Positions 10,401-18,060 of a DNA stretch of 30,978 nucleotides are shown here, one piece after another; the first letter of the stretch is position 1; each line of letters starts with the position of its first letter. This DNA is from a virus, in IMG/VR virus record IMGVR_UViG_3300043468_000670, positions 1 through 30,978 of that record; one strand, written 5' to 3'. The position numbers were made by a program, and so were the translations under genes. The notes beneath the pieces are model-generated. The model did not search any database and was not told where the DNA came from. It saw only the letters and a list, made by a program, of their open reading frames with translations.

Positions 10401-12629
10401 TTCTGCCCCAAACTTATCTCCTCCTACCTCTGCAGTTCCACTTGGGTAAGTATATATTACCCCTCCATTACCGTTAGGTAAACCTACAGCGCTTAACTTT
10501 TTTGAATTACCACTTATTATACTATTTACTTTAAGGACATTTCCTACGTCGTCATTACCAAGTTGAGGATTATTTATAAATATACCTTTATCAGTACCAT
10601 TAAAAATAGTATTCATCATAGCTGGGTCAGCTAATTGATCAGCTGGGTAAAAAGCCCAATATTGTTGTTTTCTACTGGGATTTCTGGTAATACGGCCTTG
10701 GATAGTGAAACTTTTATGAGCAGTTACATCAGTGTCACTATCGTAATGAACTTCAGTTAATCTACCTGGAGCTGGTATTATTTTATAATTTGTCGGTAAT
10801 TTATCATTATAACTACCTATAGGGTCTCTATCTATGTCTTTTACATGTATTTGATCAAGATCTGAGTCCCAGGGTGATATACCTGTATCTTTATTATATC
10901 TACCAGAAGCAGGTATTTTTTGATTAATAGGAACATGTGTTGTATTAGTTACATAACCTTGAACTATACAATCTCTATCTCTTTCTTTACGAACTATAAA
11001 ATAACCTTTAGTTAAAGTTCTTAATGTATTTTGTTTAGTTGCATCTAAATAATTAAAATCTAAAGCTAAAGATCTAACTTTAGTTGTATCTGCCGCAAAT
11101 TTAGTTGTAGAACCATCTCCATTAAAAAAGAAATTATCTTTATTTTTATTGGTTCTATATACTCCTAAAGAGTTTTCACTACCATTAAATAAATTACTAG
11201 TTAAATTAAGATTACTACTGTAACCATTATTTCCATAAAAATTATCTATACCTCTTACCGGAAATACTGGGCTTAAAGAGTAATCATTTAATATATAAAC
11301 TATACCAATTTCATAAGTTTCTCCTCCCCAATAACCTAATTTACTATAAACGTTATAAGGATTAGCATAACCTTCTCCTAAACCTTTTATTTTTAAATCA
11401 AGTTCATCTCTTTCCTTTATTTGTATATAAGTTGAAATATTTCTTAAAGTAGTGTATATATCACTATTAAAACTTAAATTTCCTAATATTAATCTGTCGT
11501 CAAATTGAGTCATTGTACGAACAGAATAAATATTGGAATAATTCACATTTAATTTTTCTGCATTGTAGGGTGTAGTTAATTCATTACCAAATATTGTAAT
11601 AGCTATTGAATTTCCTTTAATATCATATATATTTGCAATTTCAAATACAGTTGTTACACTTGTAGCTAAATCATCTCCTTTAGAAAAATAAACTTTTATA
11701 CCTGCAAATTTTCTATCTAAATTACTTAAAGTAAACTTTATTAATTTACCTGTATTTTCGTCTGGTCTTGCTCCATGTTTATCATGGGCTATTACTACTA
11801 GCCTAGATTCTTCTATTATATCTGATAAAGTTCCATCAGTATCTATATACCTAAAATAAAACCTATAACCACCGCCTTTATGGTGACCTCCATTACTTAC
11901 TCCGTTAAATGTTAAAGAAGCTATAGTATCTGCAGTCCTTAATAATTTTGTAGCTGTAAATCTATTATCTGAATAAGTATTAGTATCTTTTGTTTGTCTT
12001 CTATCAGCAATAAGAGCTTTTTTGCCTCCATCTAATACTTTAAATCTACTATTGATTAAACGTATAGGGTTATAGTTATCAGTTATAATAATGTTTACAG
12101 AATCATCATACGACGGTTGAATCTCTAATTCTACCATACGATCTGATTTTAAATCAAATTTGTAAGAATTAAAAGGCCACGTATAATTTTGGTCATCATT
12201 TAATATTGAGTTTATTAAGGATGCAGAAGCCCCAGCAGGTAATTTATAGTCAGGGAGAAAATTTCTTATAGCAGAATATTTAGGTAAAATATTTACAGGC
12301 TTTGTAAAATCAAATGGTGCTGTATATGCTGTAACCCAATCAGGGCTAGGGAAAGTTCCTAATTCTGCGGATAAAAATTTTCCATCAGCGTCAAATGCAG
12401 CAGATAAAATATAAGCTATATTGTTAAATATAGCTACACCCACAGGTTTATACCCATCAGGTAAAGCTGTAAAATCTGCATTACCTTTCATATTTTGAAG
12501 TATAAGCTGATTTTCACCTTCTGTAGTTAATGCCGCATTAATGGCATCAATCATTGCATTATTTTTTGCGTTTACAGGATGTGCATCTGCATTTAATTCT
12601 GTAAATAAATTATATGAAGAATTTTTCAT
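7434..12629 (-). CDS. Giant tail protein, muzzle/stabilisation-type (crAss-like)
   Basis: At 1731 residues this is the largest product of the window. Its place directly after the ring-type genes and before the fibres is that of the large 'stabilization' or 'muzzle' tail protein of crAss-like phages. The sequence is mostly beta strands. A C-terminal part, about residues 1290-1560, has short hydrophobic strands with Asp/Asn turns (VYCVFEQGVGIIPVN, ALYGCDLRKNKIWRATTEGLTII, ATIYWNETLQKWVSKLSW), as expected for propeller-like repeats. A following segment (FYGEQEKFIFEFILVDKPSMQKLLHNLTVVSNRVFP) looks like a conserved block in Bacteroidota phage tail proteins. It has no signal peptide or transmembrane helix. 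The start overlaps the upstream gene by 20 nt, and it ends in TAG one base before the next ATG. The tail role is confident; the specific muzzle assignment is inferred. Confidence 0.78.
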   Translation of the reverse strand: MKNSSYNLFTELNADAHPVNAKNNAMIDAINAALTTEGENQLILQNMKGNADFTALPDGYKPVGVAIFNNIAYILSAAFDADGKFLSAELGTFPSPDWVTAYTAPFDFTKPVNILPKYSAIRNFLPDYKLPAGASASLINSILNDDQNYTWPFNSYKFDLKSDRMVELEIQPSYDDSVNIIITDNYNPIRLINSRFKVLDGGKKALIADRRQTKDTNTYSDNRFTATKLLRTADTIASLTFNGVSNGGHHKGGGYRFYFRYIDTDGTLSDIIEESRLVVIAHDKHGARPDENTGKLIKFTLSNLDRKFAGIKVYFSKGDDLATSVTTVFEIANIYDIKGNSIAITIFGNELTTPYNAEKLNVNYSNIYSVRTMTQFDDRLILGNLSFNSDIYTTLRNISTYIQIKERDELDLKIKGLGEGYANPYNVYSKLGYWGGETYEIGIVYILNDYSLSPVFPVRGIDNFYGNNGYSSNLNLTSNLFNGSENSLGVYRTNKNKDNFFFNGDGSTTKFAADTTKVRSLALDFNYLDATKQNTLRTLTKGYFIVRKERDRDCIVQGYVTNTTHVPINQKIPASGRYNKDTGISPWDSDLDQIHVKDIDRDPIGSYNDKLPTNYKIIPAPGRLTEVHYDSDTDVTAHKSFTIQGRITRNPSRKQQYWAFYPADQLADPAMMNTIFNGTDKGIFINNPQLGNDDVGNVLKVNSIISGNSKKLSAVGLPNGNGGVIYTYPSGTAEVGGDKFGAEEGTNIYLTFVSASAGVQTWNFFAQNIAFNYNAAFPDDDVDVSISFSVNETGNVFNVSTDVTGDSDTAEVFVDAAGSYFPFIKEGDNGNVGNYLIKITGGKYDGDNMGIDAQFLQRALNISSSTFVDADPSDISAADPVKVLNLNSFKIDFNWLSNPADNDPTIIEEKRTIKYRFKYIGYATDAYSKDQFSAIEDRNIYYVGAKLRYPDGGPNWYALAKPSMVEGGKPSTGPACSDLFTSIHQYSEYIGLESYSDVEIKDENVANYYLYKALANDSENVNNYTNQGTNEGTNGTGLVRYKERIQTKGFHLGTLINVYDSINGPLKTNDWISKYGIGSSTGVYFAVTERKAWNKELESNATADERFVKFYSGDCYVAHVYKRIMLPRGIPGIDTATNPGLYMDFNQNTGLMPDGFFMPIVSENNYNIALRVKDNSYANEKILYNDARTFYPLESNVDKLRSSKQKESTAYNFGYNDNFHDKVFIALNDRSPAFNTNYTNRVMVSAPSVSGSFTNGYLDFSGLNFRDYNKQLGQIIKLISHNNDVYCVFEQGVGIIPVNQRTMVSEQDGGVFIDNAQVLAPKMQILSTEYGSDQQFSIIKTDQALYGCDLRKNKIWRATTEGLTIISDFAVQSIIKEFKERLLGVNLVSPLKNTALNFVKANYDRELNHVMFSYFNFDLKNKITADYIRNNKQNEPTSGKVADTLSIVEKSNKVATIYWNETLQKWVSKLSWNPLWAFNIQNKLYSFNALKDNHKLWQHFSTAVPYCNFYGEQEKFIFEFILVDKPSMQKLLHNLTVVSNRVFPTTVEYKLLENDYSFENGSSVDNSYKQYIHQRKEFIDPNKIQFNVDTVTNKLLVRFNPLLTQEEASRLEGAWFVGSNGLTYILGAPVLFNGLFYNEVKDENGNFIYGALPTPITFTMITFGIIHQNADYIEDELYIEVDHGKFADPNSTAGKEKSRIRDKAIKIKLTYEGYDYVTVQTVVSSFLYSFN

Positions 12630-13356
12630 ACTTTTCTTTATGAGCTTTATTTATTCTATTTCTAACTATGCTAGACATTATACTGTCATGCTGTTTTCCT
12701 AGAGGTCTAAAAAATCTAATTTCAGATTTAGCGTCTAATAATCTTACTTCTTCTCCTTGTTTCAAGTGCCAAAGTAATTTATTAAAACAATCTAAAATCA
12801 TTAATCTTAATGACTGAGGTCTAATATACTTAAACTCCTCATAAATATGTGGTAAAAAGTAATCTAGTTTCCTTGGCCTCTTAGAAAATTTACCTCCTTT
12901 ATTGGCGTGATTTATTGTAGCTTCATACATATCCCTAGAGATATATATTTTTATAGGCTTTTTATTTAGATGCGGAGAGAATTCAAAAGTAATATACGGT
13001 ATTTTATAATCAGTTTGTAGTAAATCTATATAATCTAATTTACCATATTCCGCCTTACTACGAGTCACTTTGTCGTCTAAATAGCCCATAAATATTTTAG
13101 ATTTACTATGTGGCCAATAAAAAGAACAATTGCCTACGGCTACTTCCCACAATATTACTCTAATTGTATAATTAAATATTTTTCTAATTAATGAAGAGTT
13201 ACATTGTGAATGGTATATATCTCTTAATTTACCATTAGGTGCATCTTCTGTTTTTATTAAAAATTTTTTTGCAAACTCTCTATTGTTAGGTATTACATCT
13301 TTGAGAGTTAGCATTAAACTTGTATCATAATAAGCAGAAGTTCTTTTTGTAAACAT
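12610..13356 (-). CDS. Basic protein of unknown function in the tail module
   Basis: I do not recognise this 248-residue protein. It is Lys/Arg-rich, especially at the C-terminus (IVRNRINKAHKEKYEKFF), and has mixed helix and strand character. Notable stretches are YFLPHIYEEFKYIRPQSLR, LLWHLKQGEEVRLLD and EIRFFRPLGKQHDSI. Its start codon shares the final base of the upstream ring-like gene's stop (13356), and its end overlaps the giant tail gene by 20 nt, so the three are tightly coupled in translation. In p-crAssphage this region holds IHF-like genes between ring and stabilisation genes, but the length here is far above that of an IHF subunit and I see no IHF signature. A connector or tail-assembly role is possible. 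Confidence 0.7.
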   Translation of the reverse strand: MFTKRTSAYYDTSLMLTLKDVIPNNREFAKKFLIKTEDAPNGKLRDIYHSQCNSSLIRKIFNYTIRVILWEVAVGNCSFYWPHSKSKIFMGYLDDKVTRSKAEYGKLDYIDLLQTDYKIPYITFEFSPHLNKKPIKIYISRDMYEATINHANKGGKFSKRPRKLDYFLPHIYEEFKYIRPQSLRLMILDCFNKLLWHLKQGEEVRLLDAKSEIRFFRPLGKQHDSIMSSIVRNRINKAHKEKYEKFFI

Positions 13357-14102
13357 TATTGTAAAGTTTTATAACTTGTATTATATACTTTTCTATCATG
13401 TCTAGTTTTAGCACTAAGTATTCTATTCCATTGATTTTGAGAAATATATTCTGGTATTTTAGCGGCTGCCATTAATCTACCAGCTTCTGGTTTAATATAA
13501 GCTAATATGTTGCTAGCTGCAGGATCACGCATAAATACTTGTTTTTGAGTATGTAAAAATGCTAGTTGTGCAGCAATAGCTTCAGCTTCTTTTCTATGTA
13601 ATATAGGATTGTTTTGTTCATCTACAAGTACACCTCTATAAATAAGATGAGCTTTTGTGCCTGCTTGTTCTTCTCTAAAAATTACAGTTCTACCATGCAA
13701 TTCATAAGGTAAAAATATACCTGTTGGATGTAAATTACTAGCTTGTGGAACATATACTCTTCTTAAGGATTCATTAGAAATTATGTCTGCTAAATAAGCA
13801 TTAGGAGAAACATATGCATTAGTAGAATAAACTACTAAATCTTCTTGTTTCATAAGTAAGTTTTCATCTGTAGAAATGGCTTCTATAAATTCACAATTAC
13901 AAGGCAATTCAAATTTTAAAGTATTATCTATTGTAAAATGAAATTCATGTATAGCAGTTGCAATATTACCTATAGCTCTAAATGTGTTATAAGCGCGTTC
14001 TGCATAATCATCTTCTTGCATATCTATATCATAAAGGTCTTTCAATAAAAACCTAGGATACATAAAATCATAAAAAGGAGAAGTTACTTGTTCTTGTGCC
14101 AT
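13356..14102 (-). CDS. Head-tail ring (tail tubular/connector, P22 gp4-like) protein
   Basis: The 248 residues fit the P22 gp4-like 'tail tubular' or ring-protein family of crAss-like phages, which stack below the portal. The best evidence is the C-terminal half: IYRGVLVDEQNNPILHRKEA followed by EAIAAQLAFLHTQ (about residues 154-186), a pattern (YxG...DE.G.P.I..KEAEAIAA) I associate with these proteins. Residues 63-77 (KFELPCNCEFIEAIS) form the preceding strand segment. The N-terminus (PFYDFMYPRFLLKDLYDID) is compact and helical. The gene lies directly upstream of the unknown basic protein and the giant tail protein, as ring genes do. Family assignment is by recalled motif, without alignment. 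Confidence 0.72.
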   Translation of the reverse strand: MAQEQVTSPFYDFMYPRFLLKDLYDIDMQEDDYAERAYNTFRAIGNIATAIHEFHFTIDNTLKFELPCNCEFIEAISTDENLLMKQEDLVVYSTNAYVSPNAYLADIISNESLRRVYVPQASNLHPTGIFLPYELHGRTVIFREEQAGTKAHLIYRGVLVDEQNNPILHRKEAEAIAAQLAFLHTQKQVFMRDPAASNILAYIKPEAGRLMAAAKIPEYISQNQWNRILSAKTRHDRKVYNTSYKTLQ

Positions 14103-14115
14103 AATATTTAATTTT

Positions 14116-14370
14116 TTACCATAATTCTGTACAAGCTAAATGTCTAGCTGTTCCTGGTTTTGCTGTGCTGCATTTATGTCTAGCTTTAAAAGCTTTTCTT
14201 TTAGAATCTACATTATTTACATAACGATTATCACCTGCATGCACTAATTTTTTCTTACCGTTTATACAGTACAATTTCATAATTTTTTTATACTTTCTAT
14301 TAGAGCGTCTAGTTTCCCCACAAGACATATCAGCTTTTACTGAACCTCCTTTTTTATAAAGTAAAATCAT
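14116..14370 (-). CDS. Small basic Cys-containing protein (KxFKARHxC type)
   Basis: This 84-residue, strongly basic protein has the C-terminal signature AFKARHKCSTAKPGTARHLACTELW. The pattern [KR]xF[KR]ARHxC....KPG..R.LAC..LW resembles short segments in marine-phage and algal-virus proteins with an FRARHNC-type motif. Four cysteines (C17, C34, C67, C80) could bind metal or form disulphides. The N-terminus MILLYKKGGSVK is not a signal peptide. It follows the ferritin-like gene by 4 nt and precedes a ring gene by 13 nt. A virion-associated DNA-binding or packing role is speculative. Confidence 0.7.
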   Translation of the reverse strand: MILLYKKGGSVKADMSCGETRRSNRKYKKIMKLYCINGKKKLVHAGDNRYVNNVDSKRKAFKARHKCSTAKPGTARHLACTELW

Positions 14371-14374
14371 AATA

Positions 14375-14926
14375 TTAACCGTTTGCTAATTCACCCATTT
14401 CATTATCTAATAATCTTAACGATTCAGGAGATTCTCCAAATGCTGCAAGTTTATCTAACCAAGTTTGCATTTTACCAATTTCTTCTATTTGCTCAGATAA
14501 AAATTTAGCGGCTAATTGATATAACATATGGTCTCCATTTTTCATTGCACATGCTGCAAATTCTTTACATTGTCTAGTAATTTCTACTTCATGGTCATAA
14601 GATAAACGAATTACTTCAGGAAAGCTTTTATATTCCTTAGGCATAATTGCTGGCAATTCTCTAAGCTCAGGTTGTATACCAAGATCTAATAAATAATTTC
14701 TAGCCCAATCAGAATGTACTTCTTCTTCATGTCCATATTTATGCCATAATGCACCTGCCCCTGTATATCCTTTGTTGTTTAAAAACATATACATATTGTG
14801 ATACAATCTAGCTGATTTATCTTCTTCAGTAATGCGGAAATTTAGCATCTCTATGCATTCCTCATTGATAAGACCGTTTTTAACAGCATTATTTTCACTA
14901 TTATTTACTATTTTTTCTAAAGCCAT
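14375..14926 (-). CDS. Ferritin-like diiron protein
   Basis: The 183-residue product reads as a four-helix ferritin-like protein. Residues 30-50 form helix A, with E34/E35 as the likely first metal ligand. Residues 58-80 form helix B with the ExxH motif E68-E-V-H71 (context WHKYGHEEEVH). Helix C contains YDHEVEITRQC with E113, and helix D contains LSEQIEEIGKM with E145, Q146, E148 and E149, the same spacing as the SEQxEE segment of bacterial FtnA. All expected diiron ligand positions are therefore filled. The family oxidises Fe(II) and stores iron, or, in Dps-like members, protects DNA. The A-B loop seems about five residues shorter than in E. coli FtnA. The gene is packed between virion genes, 1 nt after its upstream neighbour and 4 nt before the next, so it is probably expressed late. 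Its location and role are unknown. Confidence 0.85.
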   Translation of the reverse strand: MALEKIVNNSENNAVKNGLINEECIEMLNFRITEEDKSARLYHNMYMFLNNKGYTGAGALWHKYGHEEEVHSDWARNYLLDLGIQPELRELPAIMPKEYKSFPEVIRLSYDHEVEITRQCKEFAACAMKNGDHMLYQLAAKFLSEQIEEIGKMQTWLDKLAAFGESPESLRLLDNEMGELANG

Positions 14927-14927
14927 A

Positions 14928-15284
14928 TTAATTATTTTTATAATATAATAAACCTCCGTATGTAGCTTTGCTTATTTTATTGCCCATACCTGTTTGTTTT
15001 TTCTCTTGTATTTTTTGTTTTAATTTTTTACCTGAAGGCATATTTGGTGTTTTGTTACTTACTTTCTTACTAGGTCTACAATACTCTGTATTACTAGAAG
15101 TTCCACAAGCTTTACCACTTATTTTATCTACCCATTGCTCTTTGCCCCATCTTTTTAAATTATTACCTTCTTCAGTTTTTCTAACATTTCCACTTGCCTT
15201 TCTACACTTTGCTATAAGTTGACTTCTTCTAGCAGAGTTAGGCATTTTTGCCGCAAATTTATTATAGCAACTATCTTGTGGCAT
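14928..15284 (-). CDS. Small basic Cys-containing protein, DUF5872-like
   Basis: This 118-residue basic protein has two recognisable segments. Residues 3-35 (DSCYNKFAAKMPNSARRSQL then IAKCRKASG) follow a D.CY.K...SA..S..I.KCRK pattern seen in phage proteins. Residues about 43-80 (LKRWGKEQWVDKISGKACG, TEYCRPSKKVSNKTP) match my memory of the DUF5872 family (L.RW..E.W.....G..CG...EYCRP.K.VS.KTP), which occurs in large algal and amoebal viruses and in phages. The C-terminus is Lys-rich and ends in YGGLLYYKNN. Function is unknown for the family. It directly precedes the ferritin-like gene, with a 1-nt gap. The family name rests on motif recall. Confidence 0.75.
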   Translation of the reverse strand: MPQDSCYNKFAAKMPNSARRSQLIAKCRKASGNVRKTEEGNNLKRWGKEQWVDKISGKACGTSSNTEYCRPSKKVSNKTPNMPSGKKLKQKIQEKKQTGMGNKISKATYGGLLYYKNN

Positions 15285-15286
15285 AA

Positions 15287-15985
15287 TTATTGTATATTAT
15301 CAGTTTGAGTATTAGGTTGTGGCACAGTGTGCATTTGTCTGTAGTAACGAATATATTTTTCTGTTACTGCATCTAATATTGCCATTTGCATATGTGCAGG
15401 AGCAGCATATTCCCTATCTAAATATTGTGGATCAAAAGGTAAAACTGATGATGGATGATTGAATATTGCTCTTATAGATACGTATTTTAACGGATTAAAT
15501 TTACCCAAATTAAAAAAGTATAATGTATTCATTCCATTTGCATTTATAGTAGTATCTACCCATACAAAAGGTTTTTTTGAAGTTCTAATACGTACTCTAT
15601 GATTTTGTATATCTGAAGTAGAGTAATATACTGCAAATTTTTCTTGTTTGTTAGTTAGCCCTAAAAATTCAATTGCGCTATCATCTGGTGTTGCCATTAA
15701 AGCAGGTATTTCTAAAGCAGGAACTTCATCATTTAAATGTCTAAATGCATCACATTTACTTGTGTAAGCTAAGCTAGTACATTTTATTTCTAAATTATCT
15801 AAAGATTGTAATAAATATTTTGTATTTAACTTTGAAGTCATAGAATATTTATTAACAAAATCTGCTCTTACTAAGTCAATCTCATCAAATAATTGGTGTG
15901 TACTAATAGACTGGTCTGAAATAGTTCCAGATAAACCGTCATATATACGATTTTTTATCGCAGAAGTTAATTCGTTTGCTGTCAT
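15287..15985 (-). CDS. Head-tail ring/connector-like structural protein
   Basis: The 232-residue protein begins with a helical segment typical of connector proteins (LTSAIKNRIYDGLSG, then HQLFDEIDLVRADFVNKYSM). A beta-rich centre follows (RVRIRTSKKPFVWVDTTINA, YFFNLGKFNPLKYVSIRAIF), and a C-terminal helix (YAAPAHMQMAILDAVTEKYIRYYRQ) like those closing ring proteins of the gp4-like type. I infer one of the stacked rings under the portal. It is the first gene after a strong terminator (16041-16068), about 55 nt downstream, so it depends on read-through or on an unseen promoter in 15986-16040. It opens the segment 118-residue protein, ferritin-like, 84-residue protein, ring protein. Confidence 0.65.
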   Translation of the reverse strand: MTANELTSAIKNRIYDGLSGTISDQSISTHQLFDEIDLVRADFVNKYSMTSKLNTKYLLQSLDNLEIKCTSLAYTSKCDAFRHLNDEVPALEIPALMATPDDSAIEFLGLTNKQEKFAVYYSTSDIQNHRVRIRTSKKPFVWVDTTINANGMNTLYFFNLGKFNPLKYVSIRAIFNHPSSVLPFDPQYLDREYAAPAHMQMAILDAVTEKYIRYYRQMHTVPQPNTQTDNIQ

Positions 15986-16040
15986 TTTTAAATCTTTAGA
16001 TTATAAAATATATGTAAATTTTTTTAAACTACCAGTAAAT

Positions 16041-16068
16041 AAAAAACCCCGCCGGGTTGGGCGAGGTT
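16041..16068 (-). terminator. Intrinsic terminator after the 360-residue structural gene
   Basis: Read on the minus strand there is a 9-bp stem (AACCTCGCC / GGCGGGGTT, with one U-G pair), a 6-nt loop, then a run of six T. The stem arms are 16060-16068 and 16045-16053. It is by far the most G+C-rich stretch nearby and lies 23 nt beyond the stop codon of the 16092-17174 gene. Confidence 0.9.
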
Positions 16069-16091
16069 CTTTTGAAAATCAAATATATTGA

Positions 16092-17174
16092 TTAAGCAAT
16101 AAATGCAGCAACTGTAGCAACAGATGATCCATCAGCTTTAACCATAACTTCAGTTCTCTCAGCAGCTAAAGGTAGAGGAGCAGCAGTCACAGTAGCAGTC
16201 ATACCGTTAGTACCAGCTTTCAATAAAGCAGCAGCAGCTAATTTACCGATAGCGCTATCTAAACCATTACAAGTAGCCTCGTTCAAGAAAAGTACAAAAT
16301 CATGTTTTGCGCTTAATGGTCTAACATCAGCAGCAACTGTAGATAAATTTTCTTCGTAGTTAGCAGCAACTGTAAAGTATACAGCAGTGTAAGAACCTCT
16401 AAGGTCTACTTGAGTTTCTGCGTTATCAACCCCGTATACGTTAGAAGTAATTGGAGTATTCATACGGATAGACTCTTCTAAGAATTTACCTAAACCTTCA
16501 CCTTGGAAACCTGCAGCATTTGTTGCATGTGAAGCTTTTGCTAAAGCAATAAATGGTTGAGTTCCAATACCTGAATTAACTCTACGAACAGACACAGATC
16601 TTACGTTAATAGCTTCATAATCTTTAGCAATAACTGTTCTAATTTGTGATGTAGTACCTCCAGCAACAACAGATAGTTGGAAAAAACCTTTAGTGAAAGT
16701 GTCTAAATATTTAGTATAAGCTGTAACAATAGCACTAGCAATTTCAGCTGCAGTTGGAACCGCACCAGCTCCAATAATAGGGGCAGTTGTAAAAACCATA
16801 GGTTTAACTCCACCTAATCTATCTTGTACAAATAAAGTAGAATCGTAGCGAGCAGTATCCATTTCAATTTTTACTTCAATAGCGTCTCCAGATGCAAAAG
16901 AACCACTATTAAAACCTACTGGGATAGCAGTACCTGCAGGAACTGTCCAGTTTTGTACTTCTGCAACTGCAGCACGAGCTCTACGACAGTGAATGTCAGT
17001 AATTGCAGCAATGTCAAAATGACCAAAGCCATCAACTAAAATTTTATCCGTCGCCGTAATAGACGCAGATGTAGTTCTTTCTGTTACTACACCTGTACTT
17101 GGGTTTGGTGCAGAAAAAACTTTTACGCTAAGGGGTTGATTTAAGACCCTCTGTTTGTCTGATAATGTAAACAT
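16092..17174 (-). CDS. Abundant structural protein candidate (head decoration, fibre or tail), unrecognised
   Basis: I chose the ATG at 17174 (MFTLSDKQRVLNQPLSV, 360 residues) over the in-frame ATG at 17213. The region between encodes MLHWYKHYKKLKL, lies inside a stem-loop leader, and an A-rich TTAAAACTT precedes the inner ATG. The protein is Ala/Thr/Val-rich and beta-rich, with few charged clusters, and shows G+C and codon choice more balanced than the fibres. It has its own leader and promoter-like motif (17271-17290) and its own terminator (16041-16068). Only the major capsid gene in this window shares this arrangement, which argues for very high expression. A capsid auxiliary or head-fibre protein is the best guess; a major tail component is the alternative. 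I recognise no family. Confidence 0.8.
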   Translation of the reverse strand: MFTLSDKQRVLNQPLSVKVFSAPNPSTGVVTERTTSASITATDKILVDGFGHFDIAAITDIHCRRARAAVAEVQNWTVPAGTAIPVGFNSGSFASGDAIEVKIEMDTARYDSTLFVQDRLGGVKPMVFTTAPIIGAGAVPTAAEIASAIVTAYTKYLDTFTKGFFQLSVVAGGTTSQIRTVIAKDYEAINVRSVSVRRVNSGIGTQPFIALAKASHATNAAGFQGEGLGKFLEESIRMNTPITSNVYGVDNAETQVDLRGSYTAVYFTVAANYEENLSTVAADVRPLSAKHDFVLFLNEATCNGLDSAIGKLAAAALLKAGTNGMTATVTAAPLPLAAERTEVMVKADGSSVATVAAFIA

Positions 17175-17198
17175 AAGTTTTAATTTTTTGTAATGCTT

Positions 17199-17241
17199 AT
17201 ACCAGTGTAGCAATACGGTTTATAATAAATGGAGCTGGTAT
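17199..17241 (-). promoter_or_regulatory. Leader inverted repeat before the 360-residue structural gene
   Basis: The minus strand has ATACCAG at 17241-17235 and CTGGTAT at 17205-17199, a perfect 7-bp inverted repeat around a 29-nt loop, ending 24 nt before the chosen start codon. An AGC/GCT pair inside could extend the stem across a bulge. It may stabilise the mRNA 5' end or control translation; no ligand is known. Confidence 0.5.
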
Positions 17242-17270
17242 CCCCAAAACGTTGTGATGATATTAATATA

Positions 17271-17290
17271 ATTTTTAAACACCAGGTACT
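17271..17290 (-). promoter_or_regulatory. Promoter-like motif shared with the MCP leader
   Basis: The minus strand reads AGTACCTGGTGTTTAAAAAT, beginning inside the TAG stop of the upstream ring gene and ending 97 nt before the start codon at 17174. A near-identical sequence sits at 20534-20556 before the major capsid gene, with a similar distance to the ATG. In both leaders an ATATC/ATATCG and a GGGG-TAT or GGGG-ATAC element follow. It does not match the Bacteroidota -33/-7 consensus, so a phage-specific promoter or RNA-processing site is possible. Confidence 0.5.
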
Positions 17291-18053
17291 ATGGAATACT
17301 TTGATTTATAGGTATATTAGTTTGTACTCTTGGGTCGCTAGAATTTTCTAAAATTAGTTTAACTACTCTTTTAATAATTTCATTACAAACGTATTCTGGA
17401 AACTCCAATGTTTGAGAAGTATCTGAAGGAGAAGTTATTTGAGGATCTGTTAATACTATTTTTATAGGTTTCTTTAAATAATCTACCGCTATAGTTTTTA
17501 TACCATATTTATTTATATCTCCAAAATAATAAGTAAGCCTTACTCCAGGTACAGTTTCACTATAATCACTAAAATCGTGGTATACACGATCAACTGTGGG
17601 TCTTAAATAAGTATTAGATATTATGGCTGCCCCAGTTGTTGCTGATAATTTTTTAGCAGGCACAAAATAGTTATAACCTGCAGGAGCACATTTAGTAGGA
17701 AACTTTGTAAAAGTATTTACGTGTGTTCCTATCATATGCCAATAATTACTAGGTGCAAGAAAACTAATATAATCAGAATTATATCTTTTATCAGTTGTTA
17801 TTGCAACACCTACAGTTGGAGTATCTGCATAATGTCCTAGTGTGTTATTATCAACTACAAAAGTTTTAGACGTAATTAAAGCTGTTAAATCGTCTGTAAT
17901 TTGTTGAGATATCTGGAATTTATTATAACGTTCATTTATATATTCTTGTACTCCTTTATTCATAAAGTACAAATAATCTTCTAAATGAAGAGAAGGAGCT
18001 TTAACTTTCCTTAACTCCATTAAGATATTTTCATAAGCTCCTCTCGATGTCAT
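17289..18053 (-). CDS. Head-tail ring/connector protein (crAss-like)
   Basis: This 254-residue protein has a connector layout. An N-terminal helix pair (AYENILMELRKVKAPSLHLE, FMNKGVQEYINERYNKFQIS) precedes a beta domain (YISFLAPSNYWHMIG, VRLTYYFGDINKYGIKTIAVDY). The C-terminal segment LKKPIKIVLTDPQI...DTSQTLEFPEYVCNEIIKRV, ending VKLILENSSDPR (residues 193-242), is a block I associate with conserved ring proteins of crAss-like phages. It ends in TAG, overlapping the shared promoter-like motif. Read-through would add about 23 residues before a TAA, but nothing suggests recoding. It probably docks under the portal. The gene follows its upstream neighbour by 7 nt. Confidence 0.72.
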   Translation of the reverse strand: MTSRGAYENILMELRKVKAPSLHLEDYLYFMNKGVQEYINERYNKFQISQQITDDLTALITSKTFVVDNNTLGHYADTPTVGVAITTDKRYNSDYISFLAPSNYWHMIGTHVNTFTKFPTKCAPAGYNYFVPAKKLSATTGAAIISNTYLRPTVDRVYHDFSDYSETVPGVRLTYYFGDINKYGIKTIAVDYLKKPIKIVLTDPQITSPSDTSQTLEFPEYVCNEIIKRVVKLILENSSDPRVQTNIPINQSIP

Positions 18054-18060
18054 AATTTAT

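Noticed and set aside
12610-13356. IHF/HU-like DNA-binding gene expected here by comparison with p-crAssphage.
   Set aside because: The product is 248 residues, far longer than an IHF subunit, and lacks a recognisable IHF/HU beta-arm signature. Left as unknown.
17175-17213. Upstream in-frame start for the 360-residue gene (adds MLHWYKHYKKLKL).
   Set aside because: The extension lies within the stem-loop leader and has an unlike composition; the inner ATG at 17174 has a better A-rich leader.
17220-17291. Possible TAG recoding: the ring gene at 17289-18053 ends in TAG, with an open frame beyond it, as in some crAss-like phages that read TAG as Gln.
   Set aside because: The 1731-residue gene also ends in TAG one base before the next ATG, almost all other genes end in TAA, and no gene needs an internal TAG. 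The standard code explains everything seen.
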